The notes beneath the pieces are model-generated. The model was not told the DNA's origin. It was given only the letters and a program-made list of their open reading frames with translations, and made no database searches. Both the position numbers and the translations under genes were made by a program. From the NCBI GenBank assembly GCA_029856145.1, contig JAHQWK010000024.1, positions 43,131 through 107,130 on the forward strand: a stretch of 64,000 bases of DNA, in the 5' to 3' direction. Position 1 is the stretch's first letter. Each line of letters begins with the position of its first letter. Below are positions 1-9,316 of the stretch, in pieces. Origin of the DNA: Promethearchaeia archaeon. GTDB lineage: Archaea > Asgardarchaeota > Lokiarchaeia > Sigyniarchaeales > SOKP01.

Positions 1-1
1 T

Positions 2-721
2 AAAAACAAAAAGGATCTTGTTGAGGAATTAAATTATTATAAATCTCTTATTATAAAGAAAATAAAGAAGGGAGATTATAATTCAGCTTTAGAAAAAGTA
101 AGATCTGCATTAGTATTACTTGAAGAACACCAAGATTCTTTTAATATTAAAAAAGAGCATCTTGAATTTTATGAATTAGCCAAACAAGTAAGGTCAGAAT
201 TATTGGATCATAGAACAATCTATGATCGCCGTTTCAATAATCTTTTAAGAGAAAAGCTCAATGAATCTAATCTTGAAAATTTCTCGAAATTATTAGCCAT
301 GTTAAAAAATGATGTAGACCAAAATCTAGATAAATATAATTTAGGAGACATTTGTGCTAATATTAATAAATACTTCAGATTTATTAAGAAAATGTATGAA
401 ATTCTGAGTTGTTATAAAGTTCTAAATTACCATGATGCTTCTGACAAAATTTTCGAATTTGTGAAAGAAATTAAATCCGAGAATTTCCCAAATCTGAAGA
501 TGTTGATATTATTAACTTATCAAAATTTAGTAAAAGACAGATTATTCGAGTTTTCAAAGGAATTCGATAAACTTCCAATTTCCACTCTTTCTAAAAAAAT
601 GGCTATAAACCAAAACCAGTTAATGAATTTTATTAATCTTATAAGAGAGCAACCTAGAAGTCCAATACAAGATTATAAGTCTAGAACACAAGAAATCGTA
701 TTCAAAAGATCGAGATTTTAA
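2..721 (+). CDS. Helical protein of unknown function, 5' end outside window
   Basis: The frame is open from the left edge, so the gene begins outside the window and only its last 239 residues are visible; the TTG at 203 is an internal Leu codon, not a start. The visible part is highly charged and predicted almost wholly alpha-helical. It begins with a TPR-like helical hairpin (DYNSALEKVRSALVLLEEHQ) and ends in a possible winged-helix start (STLSKKMAINQNQLMNFINL) followed by a basic tail. A helical repeat followed by a winged helix would fit a PCI-like layout, but that is inference only. It converges on the radical SAM gene with a 12-base gap. Confidence 0.7.
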   Translation, partial: KNKKDLVEELNYYKSLIIKKIKKGDYNSALEKVRSALVLLEEHQDSFNIKKEHLEFYELAKQVRSELLDHRTIYDRRFNNLLREKLNESNLENFSKLLAMLKNDVDQNLDKYNLGDICANINKYFRFIKKMYEILSCYKVLNYHDASDKIFEFVKEIKSENFPNLKMLILLTYQNLVKDRLFEFSKEFDKLPISTLSKKMAINQNQLMNFINLIREQPRSPIQDYKSRTQEIVFKRSRF

Positions 722-733
722 TATTAATAAGAA

Positions 734-1657
734 TCATAAACCCCGATAAAGTTCTGGTCGTAAAGTATCTTTATGAGTTATTCCATAATTTATGGTACTT
801 AAGATATTTTCTTTTTCTCGATCTAAAATTCCCTTAATGGGTAAATAATTTGAGGCATGATTACTTCGGAATATGCATTTTGCATTCTTGTTTTTAAAAT
901 CAATTTGATTTATAAAAGTTTTTAATTCTTGAAGAATCTCTATTGAATTCATCTCTAGAAATCCTCCTTTTAACTTTTTTTTAAAGATTTCAGTCCCTGA
1001 AGGAACCATGAGCGTAAGGAATGCAATATACCAAATCCTATCGTCATCCGGACATATTTTATTAACCAAATCAGCTGATTCTAAAGCATGTTCTTGTGAA
1101 ATTTCAGGATTATTTCCACCACCAAGGCCATTTATTAACGTTGCTGATAAAGTTATTCCAGCTTTCATCAATTTTTTAGAAGCTTTAATGTGATCTGATT
1201 TATTTGCTTGTTTGTGTACCATTTCAAGTAAATTATCAGAACCAGACTCAAAACCAACATAAGCGATTTTAAGACCCGCCTCAAACAACATTTTTAGTTG
1301 TTCATCTGATTTTTTAAGTATATCTTTAGAGTGAGCATATACACCACACCTTTCTAAATTTGGAAAAAGTGTATATGCATATTTAGTTACATCTAATAGC
1401 TTCTCAGTAGGGGTAACCATTGCATTTCCATCTAAGAAAAAAATTTTTTTCACATTTGATCCATATTGTTTTCTTGCAATATCTAAATCTTTTTTTACTA
1501 ATTTTACATCCCTAACTAAAAATTTTTTGCGAAGATTTGACATACAAAAATCGCATTTAAATGTACAACCTTCAGTTAATTGAATTAATAGAGAATATGC
1601 TTCACTTGGAGGTCTGAATACAGGTTGGCAATAATAAATTTCTTCCTTGTTTTGCAT
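734..1657 (-). CDS. Radical SAM protein (CX3CX2C type)
   Basis: This 307-residue protein carries the radical SAM 4Fe-4S motif C31-x3-C35-x2-C38 (CTFKCDFC) just after a conserved N-terminal RPPSEAYSLLIQLTEG segment. Later strand motifs typical of the TIM-barrel core follow: FLDGNAMVTP, an AYVGFESGSDNLL glycine-rich loop and a second SATLINGLGGG loop. It should cleave S-adenosylmethionine to a 5'-deoxyadenosyl radical in the cytoplasm; the substrate is unknown. No extra C-terminal cluster or B12 domain is visible. It is a paralog of the radical SAM gene at 11.5 kb, which has one more residue between the first two Cys. Not part of an obvious operon. Confidence 0.85.
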   Translation of the reverse strand: MQNKEEIYYCQPVFRPPSEAYSLLIQLTEGCTFKCDFCMSNLRKKFLVRDVKLVKKDLDIARKQYGSNVKKIFFLDGNAMVTPTEKLLDVTKYAYTLFPNLERCGVYAHSKDILKKSDEQLKMLFEAGLKIAYVGFESGSDNLLEMVHKQANKSDHIKASKKLMKAGITLSATLINGLGGGNNPEISQEHALESADLVNKICPDDDRIWYIAFLTLMVPSGTEIFKKKLKGGFLEMNSIEILQELKTFINQIDFKNKNAKCIFRSNHASNYLPIKGILDREKENILSTINYGITHKDTLRPELYRGL

Positions 1658-1695
1658 TATTTAGTAAAAAAATAGTTATAATATTTTAATAGATT

Positions 1696-2379
1696 TCATT
1701 TCTTATCATCTGCATCAGCAGGTTTTTTCGGACAAGAATTTAGGTGGCGTCCAAGTCTAATAAATTCTTTGTTACAATAAGGGCATATCTTTTTTTCGGT
1801 AGATGTACTAGCTTTTCCTTCTGAATCTGTACTAACCTTTTTTCGTTTTTTCTTAAGCTTCGAAGGTATAATATCCTCTATACTTGCGTCGTCAGGTGCA
1901 AACTCACAACTCTGAATATGCGAAGCCAGATTTTCCACGAACTCACCACAAAATGGACATTCATTAGTAATATCAGCAAATTCTTCTGAATCTTCTAAAC
2001 TCGCCTTTCCAGTTTTTCTTTTTTCAAATTTTAATGGAGTTTCTTCATCTTCTTCCTCAAATTCGTCAAGTGTTAAGTCAATTTCATTCTTAGATGTTAT
2101 TTCTGCAATTTCAAACTCTTCTAATCTAATTTCTCTTTCCTTTATTTTTTTTTCAGCTATCTTTTTACTCTCTTCATATACTTCAGAAAAGCGTCGACTA
2201 TTTTTACCTGGGTCATACAACCTGCATACTTGGCAGACAAATGCTCGAGAGCCTAAAGTTAGATCTCTGGCAATACAGTAGCACAAAGATTGAAGACTGT
2301 TACTGATATTACCTTTTGGCTCAAGGTTTTTACACACAATTTTTCTTGAATATTTAATTTTCTGTTTACGTCGCGGCAT
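1696..2379 (-). CDS. Zinc-finger protein with acidic linker
   Basis: I prefer the ATG at 2379 (MPRRKQKIKYSRK) over a GTG four codons upstream. The roughly 227-residue product has a basic N-terminus, a Cys cluster (CKNL..., CYC, CQVC) that may bind one zinc, a central very acidic charged region, and two C-terminal C2HC fingers of the form CPFC-x8-H-x4-C and CPYC-x8-H-x4-C. Such short C2HC fingers bind nucleic acid or protein partners; the family is not one I can name. It lies on the same strand immediately downstream of the JAMM peptidase gene (about 100 bases apart), so the two may be co-expressed. Confidence 0.7.
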   Translation of the reverse strand: MPRRKQKIKYSRKIVCKNLEPKGNISNSLQSLCYCIARDLTLGSRAFVCQVCRLYDPGKNSRRFSEVYEESKKIAEKKIKEREIRLEEFEIAEITSKNEIDLTLDEFEEEDEETPLKFEKRKTGKASLEDSEEFADITNECPFCGEFVENLASHIQSCEFAPDDASIEDIIPSKLKKKRKKVSTDSEGKASTSTEKKICPYCNKEFIRLGRHLNSCPKKPADADDKK

Positions 2380-2480
2380 AATGTAAATCACTAAAAAGAA
2401 GTATATAAAATAGTGATACTTAAAATTTAATTTTTTTGGATTGCAGTTTAATAAATAGATTTTTTTTTTAAAAATTTAAT

Positions 2481-4100
2481 CTAAAAATTAAAATTTATAT
2501 TTTTGAGATCTTTAATAATTTTTTTCTTTAAATCAATGTTTTCTAAATTTAACAATAACTCTTCAACTATATCTCTTAATTCTACAACTTTTTGAATAAG
2601 TAATTCTGGCTTATTCCAAAAATCTGTTCTTAATGGATGCATTTTTAAGATAGCTTTATTAAAATTTTCAATTGCTGCTCGATAAAAAAGGCAAGCATTT
2701 TCTAATTTATTAAGTCGTGATTGATAGATTGAGCCAATTTTATTAAAACACATTCCTGCGCCAGCAAAATCGCCTTCTTTTTCAAAATTTACGGCAGCAT
2801 CTTGAATTTTATTTAAAGCTTCGTCCAAAACCTCATTGTCTCCCTTCTTTAATAGTACATATCCTTTAATATAATATACAACCCCTAAATAAAAACGATG
2901 ATTTTGTTGTTTAGCAAGTTTAAATAACTTGTCAACAAATTCTTCAGCAATGGGTAGATGTTCATTAGAGATACATATTTGGGAGGCATTCCTTAATAAC
3001 TCTAATACTCTCTCAAAATCTTTAATTTCTTTATATTTTTCAATCCCCTGCCTGAATCGTTCGACTCCTGTAATAGCATCTTTTTTTTTAAAAGCCAGAT
3101 TTCCTTCATAAATCAATTGTTCAGCCTCTTCTTTTATTTTGTTCTCCTTCTGCTTTTTTTTCTCTTCGCTCTCACCATAAAAAAAGTCATTAACTCCAAA
3201 TGCGATATCTTGAGTCATAGGAATTTCAGTTAATATATCCTTATTTGAAAAATCATTTTGATTAGAGGAATAATGATAAGTCCTTTCATCTTCTAATGGT
3301 TTTGCTCTTGATGGTACTTGAGTATTTTTTTCTAATGCAAATTCTTCTTTATAAGCAGATTGTAAAGGTTTTCCTTCGGTTACCAATGCAGACAGCTCGG
3401 ATAAAACATTTGCAAAAAAATATTTATTTAATCCATCCACAACATAATCTACTTTATGATAGTTATTATCAAACACAGGATCATTAATATCCATATTTAC
3501 ATTTGTTATTCTATAAATTTCAAATCCCGTATCATATTTAGTCATAGCATACTCAGAACCATCTTCGCTTTTTATAACTTCTTCTTTTTTCTTTCCTAAG
3601 AGAGTATGATCAAATACTAACCCACAAAAATCATTATTATTCTGTTGAAAGCCTAATTGGTTAATTAAATCTATGTAAGAAAAAAATAAGTTTAAACCTG
3701 GATGACTATGGAACCATCCAACCATATAATACTTTTTTCCTTCTTTATCAAGTCTTTCTTGTATTTCCTCAATAAATCCATAATGTCTTTCATCCAACTG
3801 GACATCTGTAGCATGTCCAAATGTTAAAGCTTCAGCACGTTCAACGTATACTAAATCTTCATCAGAATACCCAATTAATATACCATATATTTCTTTCCAT
3901 TCTTCAGGAGGAATTGATTTATTTGCATATCTACTTGTATATAAAATTATTGTCTTATAAGCATCTGCTCTAATAACAACAGGCTTAGTACTTTTTTCTG
4001 TTTGCTTTTCACCTTTAATTTCTTCTTTTTCCGAATCAGCTTCTAAATTTTCTTTTTTGGGAACTTCGTCATTATTAGTTTTCTTGAACTCCTCTGTCAT
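2481..4100 (-). CDS. JAMM/MPN+ metalloprotease with C-terminal helical repeats
   Basis: This 539-residue protein begins with an acidic, disordered tail (1-38), followed by an MPN domain (about 39-200). The zinc-binding JAMM signature is complete: H131-S-H133-P followed after seven residues from H133 by S141-x2-D144, and an upstream glutamate in EIYGILIG (E70). This is the arrangement of Rpn11/CSN5-type deubiquitinases. After a low-complexity linker, residues about 320-500 form TPR- or alpha-SNAP-like helical hairpins (EGNLAFKKKDAITGVERF and similar). Known JAMM proteins cleave isopeptide bonds of ubiquitin-like modifiers; this substrate is inferred. The N-to-C fusion to a helical repeat array is not the plain Rpn11 layout. 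Confidence 0.85.
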   Translation of the reverse strand: MTEEFKKTNNDEVPKKENLEADSEKEEIKGEKQTEKSTKPVVIRADAYKTIILYTSRYANKSIPPEEWKEIYGILIGYSDEDLVYVERAEALTFGHATDVQLDERHYGFIEEIQERLDKEGKKYYMVGWFHSHPGLNLFFSYIDLINQLGFQQNNNDFCGLVFDHTLLGKKKEEVIKSEDGSEYAMTKYDTGFEIYRITNVNMDINDPVFDNNYHKVDYVVDGLNKYFFANVLSELSALVTEGKPLQSAYKEEFALEKNTQVPSRAKPLEDERTYHYSSNQNDFSNKDILTEIPMTQDIAFGVNDFFYGESEEKKKQKENKIKEEAEQLIYEGNLAFKKKDAITGVERFRQGIEKYKEIKDFERVLELLRNASQICISNEHLPIAEEFVDKLFKLAKQQNHRFYLGVVYYIKGYVLLKKGDNEVLDEALNKIQDAAVNFEKEGDFAGAGMCFNKIGSIYQSRLNKLENACLFYRAAIENFNKAILKMHPLRTDFWNKPELLIQKVVELRDIVEELLLNLENIDLKKKIIKDLKNINFNF

Positions 4101-4216
4101 TTCAACATTTCCTAATTTAATTATTATTTCTAAAAAAATAATAAGTGTATTCTTAATTAAAATTATGCTTAAAAATTTATATTAACGGATTTTAGCAAAT
4201 AGATTAGAATTGAATT

Positions 4217-4777
4217 TCATTTTTTTTTAGAAATTACCTTTCTAAACCGCTCTTTTATTTCTTCTGGAAGTAAGGGGATATTTTTCACCTGTGCATTTCC
4301 TGGTTGAGCTTTAATAAGCACAAAATGACAACCTAATGTTAAATTCTCTAATATAGGTTTAATCTGTTCCTCTTTATCAATAACTGTGATTGAGTTAAAT
4401 CCAGCGCCTTTAGCGATTATTTCCAACCTTGTTCTATTACTTGTATACGTTTTTTGATCCCCTGTAGATCCATAAGAAGAATTATCAATAACTATCAGAG
4501 TTAAATTATTCGGGTCATTATTCGCTAATGTGCTTAAACTGCCAAGATTCATTAAAATAGAACCATCACCATCAATACAAATTACTTTTTTCTCAGGTTT
4601 AGAAATCGCGATACCAAATGCAATTGAACTTGATAAGCCCATTGAACCTAACATATAAAAATTTTCTTCTCGATCCAATATATCATATAATTCCCTTGAA
4701 GGTGCACCAAGGTTACAAACAATTAATTCATCATCTAATGACTCTACTATTTTTTTTATAGCATCGTATCTTTTCAT
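4217..4777 (-). CDS. comE: Sulfopyruvate decarboxylase, beta subunit (TPP-binding)
   Basis: This 186-residue protein is the pyrophosphate-binding half of a thiamine diphosphate enzyme: the GDGS-x-LMN motif (ICIDGDGSILMNLGSLSTLA) followed by VIDNSSYGSTG binds Mg-TPP. It ends without other domains, matching ComE in length. With ComD it would decarboxylate sulfopyruvate to sulfoacetaldehyde in coenzyme M synthesis; the close alternative is phosphonopyruvate decarboxylase, whose family it shares. Its ATG lies one base after the comD stop codon, so the two are translationally coupled. Nothing else of the CoM pathway is in the window. Confidence 0.8.
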   Translation of the reverse strand: MKRYDAIKKIVESLDDELIVCNLGAPSRELYDILDREENFYMLGSMGLSSSIAFGIAISKPEKKVICIDGDGSILMNLGSLSTLANNDPNNLTLIVIDNSSYGSTGDQKTYTSNRTRLEIIAKGAGFNSITVIDKEEQIKPILENLTLGCHFVLIKAQPGNAQVKNIPLLPEEIKERFRKVISKKK

Positions 4778-4778
4778 G

Positions 4779-5273
4779 TCATTCCCTCCACAAATTCCTT
4801 TTTAAAAGGATGCCAACTAAATTTTTTGATTTTTCACTAATAATTACTGCTTTATTTATTTCAATGACATTATCTACTGAATTAATAATGAATTTTCTAA
4901 TATTTAATAAATCTAAGAGATCTGGCGTAAGTTTACCCATTGGAATTTGAGCTGAAATCTTTTCTCCCTCAGCACCTCTATGACTCATTATAAATATAAC
5001 AGGAATCTTATATAGTTGCAATAATGATTTTATAGCATTTACTGAATTACCTAATCCAGAATTTTGCATCAATATTGCTGGTGTTCGTCCTCCCAAATAA
5101 GCACCTGCTGCAATTCCCATTCCCTCTTCTTCACGCGTTATTGGAATATGCTGAATCTCATTTTTTTCATCAATAAGTTTCAAAAGACCTTTTAGCAAAA
5201 TACAGGGTAATGATAATATCAAATTTATTCCAGATTTTTTAATAGCCTCATATAATAAAATATCTGTATCCAT
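4779..5273 (-). CDS. comD: Sulfopyruvate decarboxylase, alpha subunit (Pyr domain)
   Basis: This 164-residue protein matches the PYR half of a split TPP enzyme. The activating glutamate lies in ITREEEGMGIAAGAYLGGR, followed by the conserved ILMQNSGLGNSVNAI segment and IFIMSHRG. In ComDE-type enzymes alpha and beta subunits form the active site between them. It is the first gene of a two-gene operon, separated from comE by a single base (TGA-C-ATG). The substrate (sulfopyruvate versus phosphonopyruvate) cannot be settled from sequence alone because both families share these motifs. Confidence 0.8.
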   Translation of the reverse strand: MDTDILLYEAIKKSGINLILSLPCILLKGLLKLIDEKNEIQHIPITREEEGMGIAAGAYLGGRTPAILMQNSGLGNSVNAIKSLLQLYKIPVIFIMSHRGAEGEKISAQIPMGKLTPDLLDLLNIRKFIINSVDNVIEINKAVIISEKSKNLVGILLKRNLWRE

Positions 5274-5480
5274 AATACTAATGTCTAATTTTACTTAATT
5301 TAATTATAATCATTAATTTTCAAATATCTTTAAAGCTTAAGAATAAACTAAAGTTAGATTTTACTAACAATAAATAATTACATTAAAGTTATTTCAAGAT
5401 CATTATTTAAGTAATATTGTTTACAGAAAATTTAAGTAAATTTAGTGATTAATAAATTTGATTCAATCAAATATTAGAAG

Positions 5481-5867
5481 GTGAATAAAATAGTAATTGA
5501 ATTAGTTGCTTCAATTTATATAATTATAATAGGAATCGCATTGCTATGTATGTGGCTCTTGTTATTAATAAAGAGAGAAGTACCCGAACTTAATACTAAG
5601 CCAACACAAATATTTTTTCATTTAGTTGCTGAATTTCTGACATCTATAATGCTTATAATTGGAGGGATTGGATTGATAATGAATCAATTTTGGGGTGTAG
5701 CAGTATTCTTTATTGCTATTGGAATGGCTATCTATTCTACCATAAACGCAGCAGGTTTTTATGGGCAGTTAAAAGATTGGCCTATGTTTATTACTTTATT
5801 AGTATTTACATTTATTTCTCTTTTAATCACATCATTAATCTTAATTATCGAGTTCCAAATATCATGA
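5481..5867 (+). CDS. Small four-helix membrane protein
   Basis: Starts at GTG, preceded by an AGAAGGT-like ribosome site. The 128-residue product has four predicted membrane helices at about 5-30, 48-67, 70-92 and 101-124 and almost no soluble loops; a KREVPELNTK stretch connects helices 1 and 2. No catalytic motif is visible and I do not recognise the family. It stands alone on the plus strand and converges on the CoA-transferase gene, the two stop codons being 8 bases apart. The overlapping reading at 5690-5878 is a shadow of this gene. Confidence 0.65.
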   Translation: MNKIVIELVASIYIIIIGIALLCMWLLLLIKREVPELNTKPTQIFFHLVAEFLTSIMLIIGGIGLIMNQFWGVAVFFIAIGMAIYSTINAAGFYGQLKDWPMFITLLVFTFISLLITSLILIIEFQIS

Positions 5868-5874
5868 TAAAAAC

Positions 5875-7089
5875 TTAAATAATCCCTTTTTTCCTAAATT
5901 CCCGAATATCTTCATCTGAATATCCAAAGTTTTTAAGAATCTCCATTGTATGTTGGCCAAGTTTAGGAGCAAGTTCTTTTATCTTTAATGGTGTTCGTGA
6001 ATATTTTATAGGTGAAGCTACATTTTGAATTTTCCCAAACTTTGGATGATCCATTTCAATGATCATATTACGTGCTTTAATCTGAGGGTCCTCACAAGCT
6101 TCAGCAAAAGACTTTACTGGCATGATACAAGCGTCGAGATTTTTAAAAATATCCATCCATTCTTTTTGAGTTTTTTTTAAAAATTCTTTTTGTAACTCTA
6201 TAAAGACTTTTTCTCTTTCTTCTCCCTGAGCAAATTGTTTTAGAAATAAATCATCACGTCCTAGAGCTTCACATAATACTCGCCAGAACTTGACTTCAAT
6301 AATCCCTATAGATAAAAATTTATTATCTTTTGTTTTGTAAATGTTGTAAAAAGGAAAATCTCCATGTAAGGGATTTTGTGTTTCAACTCCATCATTTAAA
6401 TCTTTAGAAAAATGGTAGGCAGCTACGAGGGGCATAAAAGAAAAAACAGAATCTGTCATTGATATATCTATATATTGTCCCTTTCTTTCAAGGTTCTTCT
6501 CTCTTTCGATTATTGCACCTAAAATACCTATAGCTGTAACTAGTCCGCCCCCTATATCCGCAACTTGAACACCTGGATTTATCGGCTTTTTTTCTTGAGA
6601 TTCGTCACCATAAACCTTTCGTTCCCTATTTAAATCCAAAATGCCACATATTCCAATGTAATTAAGATCATGACCTGCTATTTGCTCATATGGGCCATAT
6701 TGGCCATAACCCGTTAGAGAACAACAGATTATTGATGGATTAATTGTAGTTAACGTTTTATAGTCAATTTTCAATTTATTCGTAACCTTAGGTCGAAAAG
6801 AATCAAGAACTACATCCGCTTCTTTTACCAATTTATAAAAAATTTCTCGAGCTTTTTCCTTTTTTAAATTAAGTGTAATTGACTTTTTATTTCTATTAAG
6901 AATTGAAGTAAAAGCACTCTCACGATATCTTCCTTTTTGAAAGAATGGAGGTGGTTGACCATAAAAATAACGAGGATCTTCTACCCTAATAACATTAGCA
7001 CCAAGATCAGAGAGTATCATGGAACAAAAAGGTCCAGGTAGCATTCTCGTTAGATCTAATATAATTTTCCCTTCCAAAGGTAATGACAT
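5875..7089 (-). CDS. CaiB/BaiF class III CoA-transferase (alpha-methylacyl-CoA racemase-like)
   Basis: I choose the ATG at 7089 (MSLPLEGKIILDLTRMLPGP); an upstream in-frame start would overlap the LRR gene and add a non-family tail. The 404-residue product has the class III N-terminal signature (LDLTRMLPGPFCSMILSDLG, then VIRVEDP) and the AGHDLNYIG motif, whose Asp matches the catalytic Asp of alpha-methylacyl-CoA racemase and, more distantly, formyl-CoA transferase. It should act on acyl-CoA thioesters in the cytoplasm, either racemising a 2-methyl group or exchanging CoA. The GHD-x-NY form favours the racemase branch, but substrate is not proven. Confidence 0.85.
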   Translation of the reverse strand: MSLPLEGKIILDLTRMLPGPFCSMILSDLGANVIRVEDPRYFYGQPPPFFQKGRYRESAFTSILNRNKKSITLNLKKEKAREIFYKLVKEADVVLDSFRPKVTNKLKIDYKTLTTINPSIICCSLTGYGQYGPYEQIAGHDLNYIGICGILDLNRERKVYGDESQEKKPINPGVQVADIGGGLVTAIGILGAIIEREKNLERKGQYIDISMTDSVFSFMPLVAAYHFSKDLNDGVETQNPLHGDFPFYNIYKTKDNKFLSIGIIEVKFWRVLCEALGRDDLFLKQFAQGEEREKVFIELQKEFLKKTQKEWMDIFKNLDACIMPVKSFAEACEDPQIKARNMIIEMDHPKFGKIQNVASPIKYSRTPLKIKELAPKLGQHTMEILKNFGYSDEDIREFRKKGII

Positions 7090-7150
7090 AATAATTAAAA
7101 AATTATATAACATAAAAGTATAAGTAAAAAGCTTGAAATCATAAAGGAAT

Positions 7151-8563
7151 TTATTTTTTCCTTCTTTGAATCCATTCAATATTTCCTTTTTTACTTAATC
7201 TAAATATTTCATATTCATTATTTTTCAAGAGGATCATCCAAGATGATTTAGTAAGGAATTTAATAAGTTCTTCAGTATCACTTAACTCTTTAACAATTAA
7301 TTTTGATGTAAAATTAGTTGTGATAAATTTAACATCTCTTATTATCTCTGATTTATTAGCTAGCTTATCTGAATCATTTAATTCATAAGTAGATAAATCC
7401 CATAAAGAATTTGGAATAAAATCTTCCTCAAGATTTTTTATATCAAGAACTTTTATGTTCTTAAACTTATCAGAAATTTCAATTTCTGATATTTGGTTAA
7501 ATCCAATGTAAAGATGCTGTAATTTTCTTAATTTTTCAAGCCGATTAATCTTGATTATTTTGTTATTTCTTAAGTCTAAAAATTTTAACTTTCTAAGATT
7601 TTCTAATCCTTTTATTTCTTTTATTTGATTATAACTTAAATCTAGAAATTCTAGCTTAGTAAGCTTATCGATTCCTTTGATTTCTGATATCATATTATTA
7701 CTAAGATCTAACCTCCTTAAATTAGTAAGCTTTTCTAATCCCTTTATTTCTGATATATGATTATTTCGAAGATTTAGCACTTCTAAATTTGAATGCTTTT
7801 CAAATTCTTTAATATCAGATATTTTATTATCAAATAACATTAAATATTTCAAATTAGGAAGACAATTTATACCTTCTATTACAGAAATCTCATTATTATT
7901 TAAGTATAGAAACTCAATTTTTTCTAAATTTGATAATCCCTTTATTTTCATAATCCTATTTCCTTGTAAATGTAAAGACGTCAGATTGGTTAATGTATCT
8001 AAACCTTTGATTTCTGGTATTTGATTATAATTTAGATATAATTTCTGTAAATCGATAAGATTTTCCAAATTTTTAACTTTTTCAATATTATCAATGTTAT
8101 TATTATTGAGATTAATGATAGGATAATCCTTAGAAGGAAAAAATATATTTCCTTCAAAATTTACGAATTTTACAATTTTTAACAGAGATTTTAATTTCTC
8201 ATTTGAAATTTTTTCTAATAGTTTAATTATTTGAACCAAACAAAATGAGTTGTTATCATGTTTTAACACCCATGAAATAGGTTTTATCGCTCTTTCTGGA
8301 AAATTAAATATTATAACACTTGCTGCTTGTCCTCGCACCTGATCATTCAAATCTGAGATTAGTAAATTCTCGAGGAAATTAAACACTTTTTCACCTTTAG
8401 GATATATTAATCCTAAAAATTTTAAACTTAATATCCTAGTCTTATCATCATTATCATGGATATCATCAATTACTGATATTAATAAGTCTGAAGCTTGATT
8501 TTTATTTAATATTTTATTCTTAAAATCCTCATAAATCTTAATTGGCGTTAGAACTGGCATCAA
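7151..8563 (-). CDS. HEAT-like plus SDS22-type leucine-rich repeat protein
   Basis: The 470-residue protein has an N-terminal helical part (about 1-130) with HEAT-like hairpins, then nine consecutive 22-residue leucine-rich repeats (about 175-375) of the SDS22 type with consensus L-x-x-L-x-L-x-x-N-x-I-x-x-I-x-G-L-x-x-L-x-x, and a C-terminal cap of about 95 residues. Repeats of this regular kind build a curved protein-binding solenoid. LRR proteins of this type are frequent in Lokiarchaeota. It is cytoplasmic (no signal peptide). It is followed on the same strand by the CoA-transferase; no functional link is evident. Confidence 0.85.
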   Translation of the reverse strand: MMPVLTPIKIYEDFKNKILNKNQASDLLISVIDDIHDNDDKTRILSLKFLGLIYPKGEKVFNFLENLLISDLNDQVRGQAASVIIFNFPERAIKPISWVLKHDNNSFCLVQIIKLLEKISNEKLKSLLKIVKFVNFEGNIFFPSKDYPIINLNNNNIDNIEKVKNLENLIDLQKLYLNYNQIPEIKGLDTLTNLTSLHLQGNRIMKIKGLSNLEKIEFLYLNNNEISVIEGINCLPNLKYLMLFDNKISDIKEFEKHSNLEVLNLRNNHISEIKGLEKLTNLRRLDLSNNMISEIKGIDKLTKLEFLDLSYNQIKEIKGLENLRKLKFLDLRNNKIIKINRLEKLRKLQHLYIGFNQISEIEISDKFKNIKVLDIKNLEEDFIPNSLWDLSTYELNDSDKLANKSEIIRDVKFITTNFTSKLIVKELSDTEELIKFLTKSSWMILLKNNEYEIFRLSKKGNIEWIQRRKK

Positions 8564-8683
8564 ATTAATAAATTCATGAAATTAAATGATGATTTATTAC
8601 TAATTTATCTTATTTTTTAAAAATAATAAGATAATTAAAAGATACTATTTATTAATTAAAAAAGAAAAAAAATTATTTGAATG

Positions 8684-9196
8684 CTACAACTCAATTATTT
8701 CAGATTCCATTCTTTCTGTATCTACAATAGCAAAAGTAGCTTTACCCGTTATGTAACCACAAATTTCACCGGGATTAATCACTAAAGTACCATTATCCAA
8801 CTTTTTATTAGATAAGAAATGTGTATGACCTGATAGAATTATATCAAAATTACCTGAATTTCCTAAGGCTTCTATTGTCTGTTCTCTGGGCATGTGAGAT
8901 GCAAAAATTCGTTTACCACCTAATTCTAAAATCAATTCATTCCCATTCTGAGGAAATTCACATATTTGACCTAAATTTTCTTTTAGAAAAAGACGTTCTC
9001 CATCATTATTTCCAAAGACCCCCAAAAAATTCTTTTTTATAGAGTCATTTAATTCGTTAAACCATCTCCTAACAAATGGTGCAACATAATCTCCACAGTG
9101 TATAAGTGCATCAACATTTCTTTCATTTATTATAGAAATTGCTTTTAAGATGTTAATTTTGTGGTCATGGGAATCGGAAATTACCGCAATTTTCAT
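8684..9196 (-). CDS. YfcE/MJ0936-family metallophosphoesterase
   Basis: All signature blocks of the calcineurin-like phosphoesterase fold are present in 170 residues: D-x-H in AVISDSHDH, GD-x-x in IHCGDYV, GN-x-D in VFGNNDGE, and the final GHTH in ILSGHTHF followed by LVINPGEICG. This compact form matches archaeal MJ0936-type phosphodiesterases, which use two divalent metals to hydrolyse phosphodiesters; the natural substrate is unknown. The gene is divergent from the polyprenyl synthase gene with about 120 bases between the starts. Confidence 0.9.
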   Translation of the reverse strand: MKIAVISDSHDHKINILKAISIINERNVDALIHCGDYVAPFVRRWFNELNDSIKKNFLGVFGNNDGERLFLKENLGQICEFPQNGNELILELGGKRIFASHMPREQTIEALGNSGNFDIILSGHTHFLSNKKLDNGTLVINPGEICGYITGKATFAIVDTERMESEIIEL

Positions 9197-9316
9197 TCTT
9201 AAAACTCTCCTTTTATATAGAATTTTTAGGTTTTGTATATAATAAAAATAAATTATTAAATGTTTTATATTAATATTATTGCATTAGTTAAACTAAAGCA
9301 AATTTTTGTTTTTATC

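Noticed and set aside
203..721. TTG at 203 as start of the first gene
   Set aside because: The frame is open without stop to the window edge and codes for protein-like sequence, so the start lies outside.
7090..7179. N-terminal extension of the CoA-transferase
   Set aside because: It overlaps the LRR gene and is not part of the family; the ATG at 7089 starts the conserved domain.
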